Assembly (NCBI RefSeq): GCF_026151205.1 | Contig: NW_026971803.1 | Location: 1-46,345, forward strand | From: Bolinopsis microptera | Taxonomy: Eukaryota > Ctenophora > Tentaculata > Lobata > Bolinopsidae | Reading direction: 5' to 3' | Length of the DNA: 46,345 bases | Shown: one piece after another, positions 11,330 through 21,803 of the stretch | Layout of the letters: each line of letters begins with the position of its first letter | How positions within the stretch are numbered: the stretch's first letter is position 1 | Program-made: the position numbers and the translations under genes | Notes under the pieces: generated by a model | The model's database searches: none | The model's input: the letters and a program-made list of their open reading frames with translations, nothing else | What the model was told of the DNA's origin: nothing

Positions 11330-13460
11330 ACTATCATGCCAACTTTAGAGACGGTAACCACATTAAACTAAAGTTTTCCCAATCAAAATAAAGGGTTTAT
11401 AGTTTATACAAAATAAAAGGTTTATGCACTAGACTGCGAGACAATTAACCTTATGCAATGCAGGTTAGTATAACTATAATATCGGACTGAGTTGAAATTT
11501 CTGAGAGCATGATACCCCAAAATAAATATATGCCTGTGTCTGGCAATAGCGTTCAGATGGCTTCCGAACTTGTGCGGATAAGATAATATAAAAAATACAA
11601 ATAAACTATAATAACAATCTGAAAATTAATGTATCAGTACAGATCTTATACTCGAAATCAGGCACTTTCAAAACATTTCTCTTAAATTATCTTTCTTAAC
11701 ACCGTTCAATTGTAACTTTAAATTAAAATATTATGATGATCCGGACGATGATAAATATTAAATTACAACTGATTATATTTATGGATTTCGGCCTGTCGAT
11801 GCTGGAAGCTGATCAGCTAATCGTTAATCGTTACCATGTGACAAGAATAGTATGATGAACCTCCCAATCAGTATCTATGTATCAAAAGAAAATATTGATC
11901 TAATTCAACTCGTCGGGAGCCCTTTTGAAACATCTCGAAGTTAGAGTGCAGAGTGCATGATTACTGATTATCAGCACGATTGGGTGAAACAAAGACGAAA
12001 CCGTGTGTTGATTAGAATTAAAAGAGGAAGATATTTAGTGATAAATTGTGCACTCTTGCATTTAAGTTTTAATTGTTAGACTTGTTCGATGTAGGGCCTT
12101 TAATTTAACCTAATACTAATGCAGTTACTTAATACTTGGTAAGTCTAGGGAAAACAGGTGCTAGTTGTCGGAAATGAAATGGAGTCTGTTCCTGATCGAA
12201 GTTACATGATGCTGATAGATTTGATGCAGCTCAGCACTCAGCAGCCACTGTCTTCAAATAGAGTGTTCCAGTTCTGCAATCTGCAGTCTCAAGTGTTTTC
12301 GCCCAGCTTTTCTTTTCATCGTGGTTATAGAAGACAGACCTGAAGAAATACTAGTATAATGATAATATAGGTAACATGTCCAGAATGAGTAAAATTGTAT
12401 TATCGGCAAATTTACTTATGTGAAAACTCCCAACAGGGTGGCGCTGGCCCAGAAGTAACTGCACACAAGCAACCCTTTAATGATCACGCACGTAATTTGT
12501 GTGAAAATATGTAACTCATTTAACGAAGTCAGTGAAAAGAACCTACCTTTATTTACCAATGTCGATTTTTTGCTTGTGATGAAGTAGTCCTCGCAAATGT
12601 GAGATATGTATGTAGTTTGTTTTTAAAAGTAGGATTGTAGTCATAGTCGATGTATAGCGACGGTAGTTTACCAGCAGCTCCCTGTACAAATAGAAATGTG
12701 GTTTTTATATAATATTACTAGTTAAATTAATGAGTACAATGCAGGAATAAAAAAATGTGTCTTAAATGTTTTATATTAAATGTGTTATAATTATATTAAC
12801 CACCTTATATTCGTATAATATGTACTCACAAACAATGATAGTCCCAACTGTTTTTAATTGCTTATAATTTAAACCTTCTTATTAAATAATTTAGATGACT
12901 GTGTCTGATCTAAAATTGCACGAGAAATAGAGAAAATTAGGTCTCAGACAGAACTCGACCGGGATATAACCGGCGCAGCCGGAATACCGGCTGGTATTTG
13001 GCGATTTTGTACCGGTACCGGCCGGGATTTTGGTTTTAGCCGGGATTTTTCCAAAATAAATTCAGTTTTTCTCAACGTTAATTTGAGTCCAAAATTAACA
13101 AATCTGTGAACATTTTCCTAAAACATTTTGACGAAGTCATTGAACAATGGAGACTGGAGTCAATCTATATTTAACATAATCATGGGTGTACGAATTATGG
13201 ACTTCTTTCTGACTTATGACTTAATTATTGTGACTAAGTGTCACGGCTCACGGTCTTGTGTTACCGAGGGACAAGTAAAACAGAGTTCTCCGGGTAAAGA
13301 AAGCATTAATAAATGCTATTCAGTATTCATCCTATTCAATTATTCAGGTAAGGTGATGTAAACTGTAAAGTGATAAGCTCCAACGTCAAACACCATGTTC
13401 AATTAAATGAGTTTAAGTAACCAATACCAGATCACAGGATCGTTATAGTTACGGAGACTG
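11330..13460. other. Non-coding AT-rich spacer
   Basis: No gene or clear element. The only notable stretch is 12955-13045, where CCGG-rich short palindromes occur (ACCGGTACCGGCCGGGATTT). This style is reminiscent of hAT-type subterminal sequences but too weak to call. Short open frames here, such as 12158-12343, have no recognisable product. Confidence 0.5.
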
Positions 13461-13850
13461 TTGGAAACGATGCAAACCAGGATCGGACTCCTATCAGAAA
13501 TAGTCGACCACCGGTCCAGCCTCCCTCAAACTCAAATGCCCTACCACTACCCCAGACCACATCCACCTCTTCAGCCAGGAACAGCGCTCCCACTATACCA
13601 CTACCAGCAGTTCCTACCGCCTCAGAGGATACACTGCACGTGCCCGTTATTCCTCATGCCTCGTCTTAAATGTCCAGTCCATGAATCCTGTGCATCAAGT
13701 GCGAGTATATGGGAAGTGCCAAAAATCTCAGCTCTTATTCAGGAGAAATCCAAAAACCACTCGTTACCGTTTATTGCACTTACGGAAACGTGGCTCAAGT
13801 CCTACATGTCAGACAAATACAAAATGTGCATCACCTCTTTCTCCTGCTGA
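13461..13850 (+). pseudogene. LINE endonuclease fragment, copy 1
   Basis: The translation contains PFIALTETWLKSYMSD, the beginning of the apurinic-type endonuclease of LINE ORF2 proteins, in which TETWL holds a metal-binding glutamate. It is preceded by CPVHESCASS and a Pro-rich stretch likely from the ORF1/ORF2 junction. The frame is lost after about 25 more residues, and no reverse transcriptase follows. This is a short 5' fragment of a CR1/L2-like LINE, different from the full copy at 40527-45474. Confidence 0.6.
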
Positions 13851-14494
13851 GCAGAACCTCCCCCTTAAAAGTAAACAAATCTGCATCGCCTCCCAACGAC
13901 AATCCAGATATATTAAGCAGCAGAGACAATCATTTAAGGAGACTTCGATATCTATCAGGATCATGATTATACTGCCTGAGAACTCAGCACTTCAGGATGA
14001 AACATATAATATTTGGTTTTCTCGATTTCATTCATATTTAGACAGAAGTCCGTGTAGATAATTGGTTATAGAATAATTGGATATAATTTTATGCGAAGTT
14101 GTGTCTGCGAAAATATACGTGTGAACTGGTCATCCCGCAAATGCTGAAAAAGTAGATGTTACCTATCATAAAATAACCGCTCGCACCGTACAGTGTACAC
14201 GACAGAGTTGTGACTGCGTTTACAAATTCTTTATCATATTGATATGTTGCCATGGCAACCGAAACTCCATCGGAAGATCGGCCTGTAAGGCATAATCATG
14301 ATAATACACAGTATCAAAACATTGCCATTGATATCATAGCAACATTCCAGAGATTAGATTATGTGTGTGTAAGAAAATGTATGTTATAGTATTATACAGT
14401 CTGCTAGAACATTCCGTTTACACATGGTGGCCGATAACAACTTGTTTAATTTATCTCCGAATTACACACAAATTTCTGAAAGTTTCGTAGACTT

Positions 14495-14722
14495 AAATCA
14501 ATTACAGAGGGTGTGGCTATTGGCCAGCCCCTCTATTTCACTATTATGGTTGAAACTATAAGAATACAGATTATATTGTTACAGTGATTTTACAAAAGTC
14601 GAAACAGTAAACACCAATTTGTAGGATACTTTAAATCACACCAAAATTGGTTCCAGAATGCAATGAAATCTGATGGCGTCTTTTCAGTGAAAAAGAGGCC
14701 ACACTCTCTGTAATTGATTAAA
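14495..14722. mobile_element. Small inverted-repeat element (MITE-like) in duplication copy 1
   Basis: TCAATTACAGAGGGTGTGGC at the left and GCCACACTCTCTGTAATTGA at the right form terminal inverted repeats around about 180 bp of non-coding sequence. The same unit recurs in duplication copy 2 at about 15738-15965. The target duplication is unclear. Confidence 0.5.
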
Positions 14723-14898
14723 GTTTACGAGACCTTTAGAAAATGAGTTATATAACTTGCAACTTAAACTAAGATAAATTGAGTATTTATACTCAATTTA
14801 TCTTAGTTGCATGAGTAATATATATATACTACCCACTATACCACTACCAGCAGTTCCTACCGCCTCAGAGGATACACTGCACGTGCCCGTTATTCCTC

Positions 14899-15093
14899 AT
14901 GCCTCGTCTTAAATGTCCAGTCCATGAATCCTGTGCATCAAGTGCGAGTATATGGGAAGTGCCAAAAATCTCAGCTCTTATTCAGGAGAAATCCAAAAAC
15001 CACTCGTTACCGTTTATTGCACTTACGGAAACGTGGCTCAAGTCCTACATGTCAGACAAATACAAAATGTGCATCACCTCTTTCTCCTGCTGA
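14899..15093 (+). pseudogene. LINE endonuclease fragment, copy 2
   Basis: Second copy of the PFIALTETWLK-containing fragment within the 1.24 kb duplication. The translation is identical to the overlapping part of copy 1 and ends at the same stop. Confidence 0.6.
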
Positions 15094-16073
15094 GCAGAAC
15101 CTCCCCCTTAAAAGTAAACAAATCTGCATCGCCTCCCAACGACAATCCAGATATATTAAGCAGCAGAGACAATCATTTAAGGAGACTTCGATATCTATCA
15201 GGATCATGATTTTACTGCCTGAGAACTCAGCACTTCAGGATGAAACATATAATATTTGGTTTTCTCGATTTCATTCATATTTAGACAGAAGTCCGTGTAG
15301 ATAATTGGTTATAGAATAATTGGATATAATTTTATGCGAAGTTGTGTCTGCGAAAATATACGTGTGAACTGGTCATCCCGCAAATGCTGAAAAAGTAGAT
15401 GTTACCTATCATAAAATAACCGCTCGCACCGTACAGTGTACACGACAGAGTTGTGACTGCGTTTACAAATTCTTTATCATATTGATGTGTTGCCATGGCA
15501 ACCGAAACTCCATCGGAAGATCGGCCTGTAAGGCATAATCATGATAATACACAGTATCAAAACATTGCCATTGATATCATAGCAACATTCCAGAGATTAG
15601 ATTATGTGTGTGTAAGAAAATGTATGTTATAGTATTATACAGTCTGCTAGAACATTCCGTTTACACATGGTGGCCGATAACAACTTGTTTAATTTATCTC
15701 CGAATTACACACAAATTTCTGAAAGTTTCGTAGACTTAAATCAATTACAGAGGGTGTGGCTATTGGCCAGCCCCTCTATTTCACTATTATGGTTGAAACT
15801 ATAAGAATATAGATTATATTGTTACAGTGATTTTACAAAAGTCGAAACAGTAAACACCAATTTGTAGGATACTTTAAATCACACCAAAATTGGTCCCAGA
15901 ATGCAATTAAATCTGATGGCGTCTTTTCAGTGAAAAAGAGGCCACACCCTCTGTAATTGATTAAAGTTTACGAGACCTTTAGAAAATGAGTTATATAACT
16001 TGGAACTTAAACTAAGATAAATTGAGTATTTATACTCAATTTATCTTAGTTGCATGAGTAATATATATATACT

Positions 16074-16829
16074 CTCATTTTTTTAGAGCAAACGTAATTT
16101 AAATGGCTAAACACAATTCAATAAAATTTGGCTCGATCCGATTATCCAAACTATCAAATAAATGCGAAAATGAACCTTCTTTTGAAAACAATGAACACAA
16201 ATATGTTTCGATTTGACAAATTTCTCGAACCAGTGGTGGTAGTAAGTCATACCAGAACCAATTATTTCAATTGGGCACTCAGTGACTGAGCTATTAATGC
16301 CAACGTTTGCACACTGACTTTTGGCCCACCCTGTATATTTATAATATACGGCTGGAAAAAATGTAACTGGATATCTGCCACAATGCTGCTATTATTAAGG
16401 TTAAAGTAACATTTAGCACATAAAGAAGTCTGGTTTGCTAGGTTTTAATTGGTCGTATAATAACAAATAAAAATGAGTTAAGACTACAAAAACGGTCGAT
16501 AGAACCTAATTATAATACCTGTATCGAGAACTCGACTTCAATGCACTGATAGCGTTGGTACTAACATTCTATCAAATTATGTCATATCTTGAGACTTGAT
16601 AGCTGCCTGAAACAGTTTTGAGTCAACATTATCGTGATATTCTAGAAATTGAAACCAATTCTCAACTTTAAAAAAGCAGGTTTCAATAAATGCCATAGAA
16701 TTAAATTCTACCTTTTTAAATTTTAAGAATTTGTTGATTTATTAAAATTCTGTCTCAATTAATATATAAGGGTACATGCAATGTATTTCGACACGCACTG
16801 TAGACTCACTTATTGGATTCGTGCTAGAT
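16074..16829. other. AT-rich spacer
   Basis: No coding potential or repeat family recognised between the 1.24 kb duplication and the decayed LINE copy. Confidence 0.5.
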
Positions 16830-17580
16830 GCTGTGTACGTCACCCTCTTAACCACCTCTATGGCGAAGATGAGGATGGTAAGTGCAAGTACAGTAATGTG
16901 AGGAGAGGATGGGTATCATTTAGCACATTTTTGCTGTAGGTGTAAAGTAGCTCTTAGTCAAGGAGTATATAAATGACGGCACGACAAGGTTCTGCAACAG
17001 ATCTCTGAACATGTTATCTTGTGAGCGCCGAGTGAACACTTATAAGAACAAGGCCAGCGATGTAAGACAGTATCATTGACTTAGTCCATGCTGGGAGGAA
17101 AAAAGCAAGTACAGACGACCGAAAGGAGTCGTGGTTTGGGATCCTGAGTGGGTCTCGATATTGGATAGTGCTTTTATATATCGGACCTTATGATATTCTC
17201 AAGGTCACCAAGACGGCACAGTCTTATGGCGGGAGGTAACGGTACCATCTAAAGAGCAGATTGCTGAATCATACAAGTAAAAACTCTACCGGTACAGCAG
17301 TCTTACAGCAGACTGAGATTCAAGCGAAAGAATTGTGCTGTTATAATTATGCGGTTAAAGTTCTAGCACCGGGAGTAGTTGTTCACGGTTTGGAGAGAGC
17401 TGAGTAGGCTAGTACGGGATAGAAGGGAAGAAGCAGCTCACTGTTCCAGATGGATCTACTTCTTATCAAGGAAGAAGGAGTGGTAGGTATAGTAAGGAAG
17501 ATTGGAGCCTAAGAGTTAACTTAACATCTAGAGGTACCACAAACTTTATCTCGTCGCCAATTGCGAGCTTTAACGGGTTT
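16830..17580 (+). pseudogene. Decayed R2/NeSL-type LINE 3' fragment
   Basis: Recognisably the same sequence as the 3' end of the fragment at 27413-29222, but full of indels. GAAGATGAGGATGGTAAGTG matches the stretch before the zinc knuckle, GTTTGGGATCCTGAGTGGG the endonuclease region, and the tail with CTCGTCGCCAATTGCGAGCT the 3' UTR (about 28730). All frames are broken. It shows that this LINE family inserted here more than once and at different ages. Confidence 0.75.
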
Positions 17581-18682
17581 CCTCAAGTGACTCGATGGTT
17601 TAATTGTGACAAATCATGATACGAACTTTGATGAACCCATAATAGTATAGTGCAATAATACTATGATAGTATTCTCATAAGTTCTACCCTTGCAACCGAG
17701 TACAATGTACATACTAAGTGATATCAAGCTGCAATCTAAAATTTATTAATTGAATCTCAAAATAACTTCAAATTTTACCTAATAATTGCGACATCGTTGG
17801 AAGTGAGAAATAAAATACATTAAATTTTAATCCAATTCTGCGAGAGAAGATTTGTCCAGACAGCTGACAAGAATGTATTACCATACTTCCTGTAAATGTG
17901 GTAGTTATTAGGTCATATCAAACTTGAAAATTATGTCAAAGTTTTTCTCAGTCTCTGGTGTCAATCACCAGTAGAGTGCCCAGCCGCACCAAAACAACCT
18001 GCGATTTTTACGTGGGAAACATCGTATAATACACATGCTATACACTCTAGTTTTATAGCAGCTACTGATATCATGCGGCAGTATTAATAAGCATACAAAT
18101 TCAGCGCAAAAAATTGTAAAGACGACACAAATTCATGCGGGATGTTAATAAATGTGTCCATGTTGAACTCAAACTCCGACAGAATAATATTTCAAATCGG
18201 ATATATTATAATTAATCAAATGGTATCTGCTCATGTTCCGTCTATATAAACTACAAAACTTAATAAATTAGTGAAGTTCTGAAACAAAGATCACGACTAG
18301 GTTTTATCAAAATTGAAAAGAAAACCGATCGAAGTGCACTAGAGATATAGTTTAAGTTTAAAGGGTCATCATTACTAAAATCTCTTCCTAGCTCCTAGCA
18401 ATCAAGTTGTTAATCCTAGTTCTACACCTAAACAAGTACAAAATTACAGCCTTACATTTTGAAATTTTTCGATATCTAGCTCAACATAAGACTTCGATAC
18501 CAATAATGCATAATGGGTACATACCGATGATCGGTGTTCGTAAATATTTGATTATTTATAGTATTGAAGTTTAAAATCTTCCTAATTATGTAAGAATAAC
18601 AAAAGGAATCACGTACTAGTGTGCTGTTACGAAAAACAACTATTTAATAAAAATAAATTAACAGTATTCGAGTACAAAATTA
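17581..18682. other. AT-rich spacer
   Basis: No gene or repeat family recognised in this 1.1 kb. Confidence 0.45.
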
Positions 18683-18724
18683 AAAATACAAACTCCAACA
18701 TAATTATGTTGGAGTTTGTATTTT
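18683..18724. repeat. 42-bp perfect palindrome
   Basis: AAAATACAAACTCCAACATA is followed directly by its exact complement, with no spacer. It can extrude as a cruciform or act as a hairpin. It resembles in size the AT-rich palindrome at the ends of the 1.24 kb duplication, but differs in sequence. Confidence 0.85.
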
Positions 18725-19923
18725 GTTTTTTTATTTTAATCGACAGACAAACTCAATAAATGAAGATTTCGTCGTGAAACGAGCTATATATACAGCTATA
18801 ACGTAGCGCTCGACTCCAGTCTGAACCAAAATTAAGTCGCGTTCGTAGGAAATTGACCACCAGCTGCTGGTGGTTCGAATGTTGGTTTGCACACTACTGT
18901 GGTTGCGAGAAGCATTATTTGATGCGCGCGCGACCCAGTAGTGCATCGCGCTACAAATGTTTACGTAAGCTGACCAAATTTCAACAAAATTGTTATATGG
19001 GAAGTATTTGACATACGTTGCATGCCACTTTTCGCGCGCGAAGCGCGCGCCGCCGTATATTGGGATACGAAACATGTATCAAGTGATCAAGGAAGTATCA
19101 TAACTTTTTGATTGTTTCCAAAATAATGTGCTGCGGGCCGAAATCAGAAATACGAGCTAAAAAACCAGTCAATGGTCATGGGTCAGCGCGTGCGTCTTAC
19201 GGTCGATGGCGCACTGCCTAATATATACTAAATACTACACTTATTACTAAATAGTCGTTCCCACTAAATCTGAAATCGCTCGCACAAAATTTTAAAAATT
19301 TGAAAGGGCCCTAACTCTTACCTAAGGACCCCAGGCTTTAATGGTGATAAACGAATAGAGATTAGGAATATGATTTTTTTCACATAGCCATGTGCCTACG
19401 CGTACTGCGTGACGCGCTTGTTTCACAAGTAGGATTTGCCGCCTCCGGCGGTCGCGCACTACTGCAAGCGAGAGGGCTCTTACCTGAGGACCCCAGGCTT
19501 TAATGTTGGTAAACAACAACCGAATAGAGATTAGGCGGAATGACAGGCTGAGCGCGGCCCAGTAAGAGGGCTCTGGTTAGAGCAATGATTTTTTATCAAC
19601 ATATTATTTGATTGATTTTCATTTACCAGGGACTAGGCTTGTGCGGTGTGGTTTCGACTACATTTTTACTGCGTTCTGGTTTCTCTTTGAAATTCACATA
19701 CATCTGTCCTTTAGAGATCGCAATCAGTTATACTTTGATTTTATTTTGCGCCACATGTTATATTGTATGTAAATTTTGAAAAGATTTTCATTTAAAAAAA
19801 AGCGGAATGACAGGCGCGCTGAGCGCGGCCCAGTAAGCAAGATAATATAACAACACGGACTGTGATCATAGCCGACAGATTAAATTACTAACCGAATGAT
19901 AATTAATACTTCACCTATCCTAG

Positions 19924-20027
19924 TTGATTCACGATGTCAATCCTTCGCATCTTGCCGATCTGCATACGGTGGTTGCGAGAAGAATTATTTGATGCGCGGC
20001 GCGACCCAGTAGTGCATCGCGCTACAA
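19924..20027. mobile_element. ~104-bp MITE, family B, with exact 9-bp target duplication
   Basis: It begins TTGATTCACGATGTCAATCC and ends GTGCATCGCGCTACAA. CTATCCTAG occurs directly before (19915-19923) and after (20028-20036). The exact 9 bp direct repeat fixes the element's borders and points to MULE-type mobilisation. It is used here to define the ends of the other family B copies. Confidence 0.8.
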
Positions 20028-20117
20028 CTATCCTAGCCATGTGCTTTTGTGCCTATGCGGGCGCTTAATTATTGCTTGCCGAACTTAATTAATTTCACAC
20101 CCTCAGTGCTCAGAAGT

Positions 20118-20222
20118 TGTCATACAATACCCGCCGCGCACGAGTGCACGGCTCCCCTGTTGCCTGTATCGTAGAAACTCTGCAATGATGATTGAAACGA
20201 CCGTGGGGGTCACGACGAAATA
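20118..20222. mobile_element. ~105-bp palindromic MITE, family A, copy 3
   Basis: It starts TTGTCATACAATACCCGCC and ends near GGGGGTCACGACGAAATAC. The flanks CTCAGAAGT and CTCAGGAGT agree at eight of nine bases, supporting a 9 bp target duplication for family A. Confidence 0.68.
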
Positions 20223-20516
20223 CAACTCAGGAGTTAGGGTTACTGGGCTGCGCTCAGCGCACAGCGTGTGATTCCGCCTAATCTCTATTCGATTGTTATC
20301 AATATTAAAGCCTGCGGTCCTCAGGTAATTTCCTGCTTGCTATAACCTGTAGGTTTATAACGTACCAGGACGCGCGCCGAGTCTAGTTGGACTCGTCGAC
20401 GGTTTGAAATAAATAGTAGTATTTAGTATCGTTAAGCTATGATCAGATCCTTCGCGCATGGTTATATGGAAGTGTGTACCACTGCAAGCGCAAAGGTTAG
20501 TTTGGTTAGAGCTTAT

Positions 20517-20634
20517 GTCACTGAAGATGACGCCTTGCAACATGTTTGACGATAGCCTGTAGATTGATAGTTTGATCTCAGTATTTACAACAATTTATCT
20601 AGTTTGATTGATTCAAAGGGAAACAAATTCCTCT
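20517..20634. repeat. ~118-bp dispersed inverted repeat, copy 2
   Basis: Inverse copy of 11192-11310; few differences over the full length. See that entry for alternatives. Confidence 0.75.
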
Positions 20635-20640
20635 GGTTAG

Positions 20641-21803
20641 AGCAAATTAATACCATAGATTTTAGTAAAACAAAGCATGAACTATAAGTTGCTAGTAATA
20701 GTAATAAAGATGAAATTGAACACAACACAAGATTAAGTCTACAATTGCATACTCTAACGTACCAAAGCCCTTGCGCTTGCATGCAGTGGTGCGAAAGCAA
20801 ATGGTTATGTGAGCCTTTTCAATTTATCAAAACATACACGAAATTCGCTCTGTTAAAATGAAAAATCTACGAAAGTTCTAAAGATTGCATTTCAATGAAA
20901 GCTAATATGTAATAAGATTTACAAATTTCTTAAGTAGATACTGGGCAGCGTTCTATTCAGCCTGTCATTCCGCCATATCTTCTATCTGTTTATGAACAGA
21001 AGAGGAAAACAAAATTTAAAGAATTACAAAATATGGAAATCTCCAACAAAAGATGGAATCTCCAACGGGTCAGCGTTATTCAGACTCAGTTACATATCTT
21101 AGAAAGCGCTTGCGCTTTGAGGTATTAAAGACAACGGTTATTTCGATAAGGGGGGACAGAGGGCCCAAGTTGCGATATAAACCAGACAATATTGAAGATT
21201 TAGATTTAAATATTGAGCCCTTTGGCTAGAGAATACTTTCTTGAATATTTTCGATAGTTTTTAATATTGGTAATATTAATAAATTGTAATTGATTGATAT
21301 GTAATATTTAGGCCCGTGGCCAGTTTTCACGTCAAAGCTTGAAGTCCCCAGGTAATTGAATTGGTACCTCATTGTATAATGCTATAGAATTCTGAAAATA
21401 CTTATCCTACGATTAAAGGTGGTGTTTTCATCTAAATTTAATTCAAAATATCCCGATTTAAGGTAGTGAGCATTAGACTAGCAAGCTAGGTAACTCACAA
21501 ATCTGCTGTTGTTATACTCTACTGGAAAAATGATAATTACTGCAAACTACAGCAATATTCTGAATAATATGCCAACAGTTTAGCAGAACCTAGATGTTAA
21601 TTGTTAGTTGAACTGGGAAAAAGCTTCCACCAACTGCATCAATCATAATTTAGGTTGTTGCTCATCTGTTTCTTATAAAAGTCAGCTTAAACTCAGATAA
21701 GTTTAGAAGACATTTGAAGAGAAATCATTTTATCATTTTATATTTAAAGGACAGAAAGAATCTCTCAGATACAGATAAGTCTTAGCCTTACAGAGTTTTA
21801 TCA
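20641..21803. other. Spacer downstream of the CAT-like gene
   Basis: AT-rich sequence that should contain the 3' UTR of the minus-strand transporter. No repeat or coding feature recognised apart from a GCGGAATGACAGG-type motif (inverse) near 20970. Confidence 0.45.

Larger units (their letters stand above)
13589..16073. repeat. 1.24-kb tandem direct duplication
   Basis: Copy 1 (13589-14830) and copy 2 (14832-16073) match with a constant offset of 1243 and only a handful of substitutions, so the duplication is recent. Both copies carry the same LINE endonuclease fragment, a small inverted-repeat element (TCAATTACAGAGGGTGTGGC at 14499 and its complement near 14700), and a 42 bp near-perfect palindrome at the end (14765-14806; 16008-16049). 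The palindrome at the junction may have promoted the duplication. Confidence 0.9.
10914..18956. mobile_element. Candidate 8-kb composite element bounded by family B ends
   Basis: The left half of a family B element (TTGATTCACGATGTCAATCC) starts at 10914, preceded by AATGTTTAC. The right half of the same family (ending GCGCTACAA) stops at 18956, followed by ATGTTTAC. The outer ends and an 8 bp flank therefore match as if 10914-18956 were one transposed unit. Inside are an unexplained AT-rich spacer, a 1.24 kb tandem duplication and a decayed R2/NeSL-type LINE. The alternative is that an ordinary 105 bp MITE was opened by an insertion or by recombination. No transposase was seen inside. Confidence 0.4.
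18725..20640. repeat. Cluster of GC-rich palindromic repeat families
   Basis: Several short families recur here and at 9600-11300: family A at 20118, family B at 18899 (right half) and 19924, a third family with GACCCCAGGCTTTAATG (19326, 19489; inverse near 20308), and a GCGGAATGACAGGC motif (19537, 19802; inverse at 10330 and 20975). They stand out as GC-rich islands in AT-rich DNA. None codes for protein. Confidence 0.65.

Noticed and set aside
12158-12343. Short plus-strand ORF of 61 codons in the spacer
   Set aside because: No domain, no splice partners in phase, and base composition similar to its surroundings.
12955-13045. CCGG-rich short palindromes as a hAT terminus
   Set aside because: The style fits, but no paired end or 8 bp target duplication could be located.
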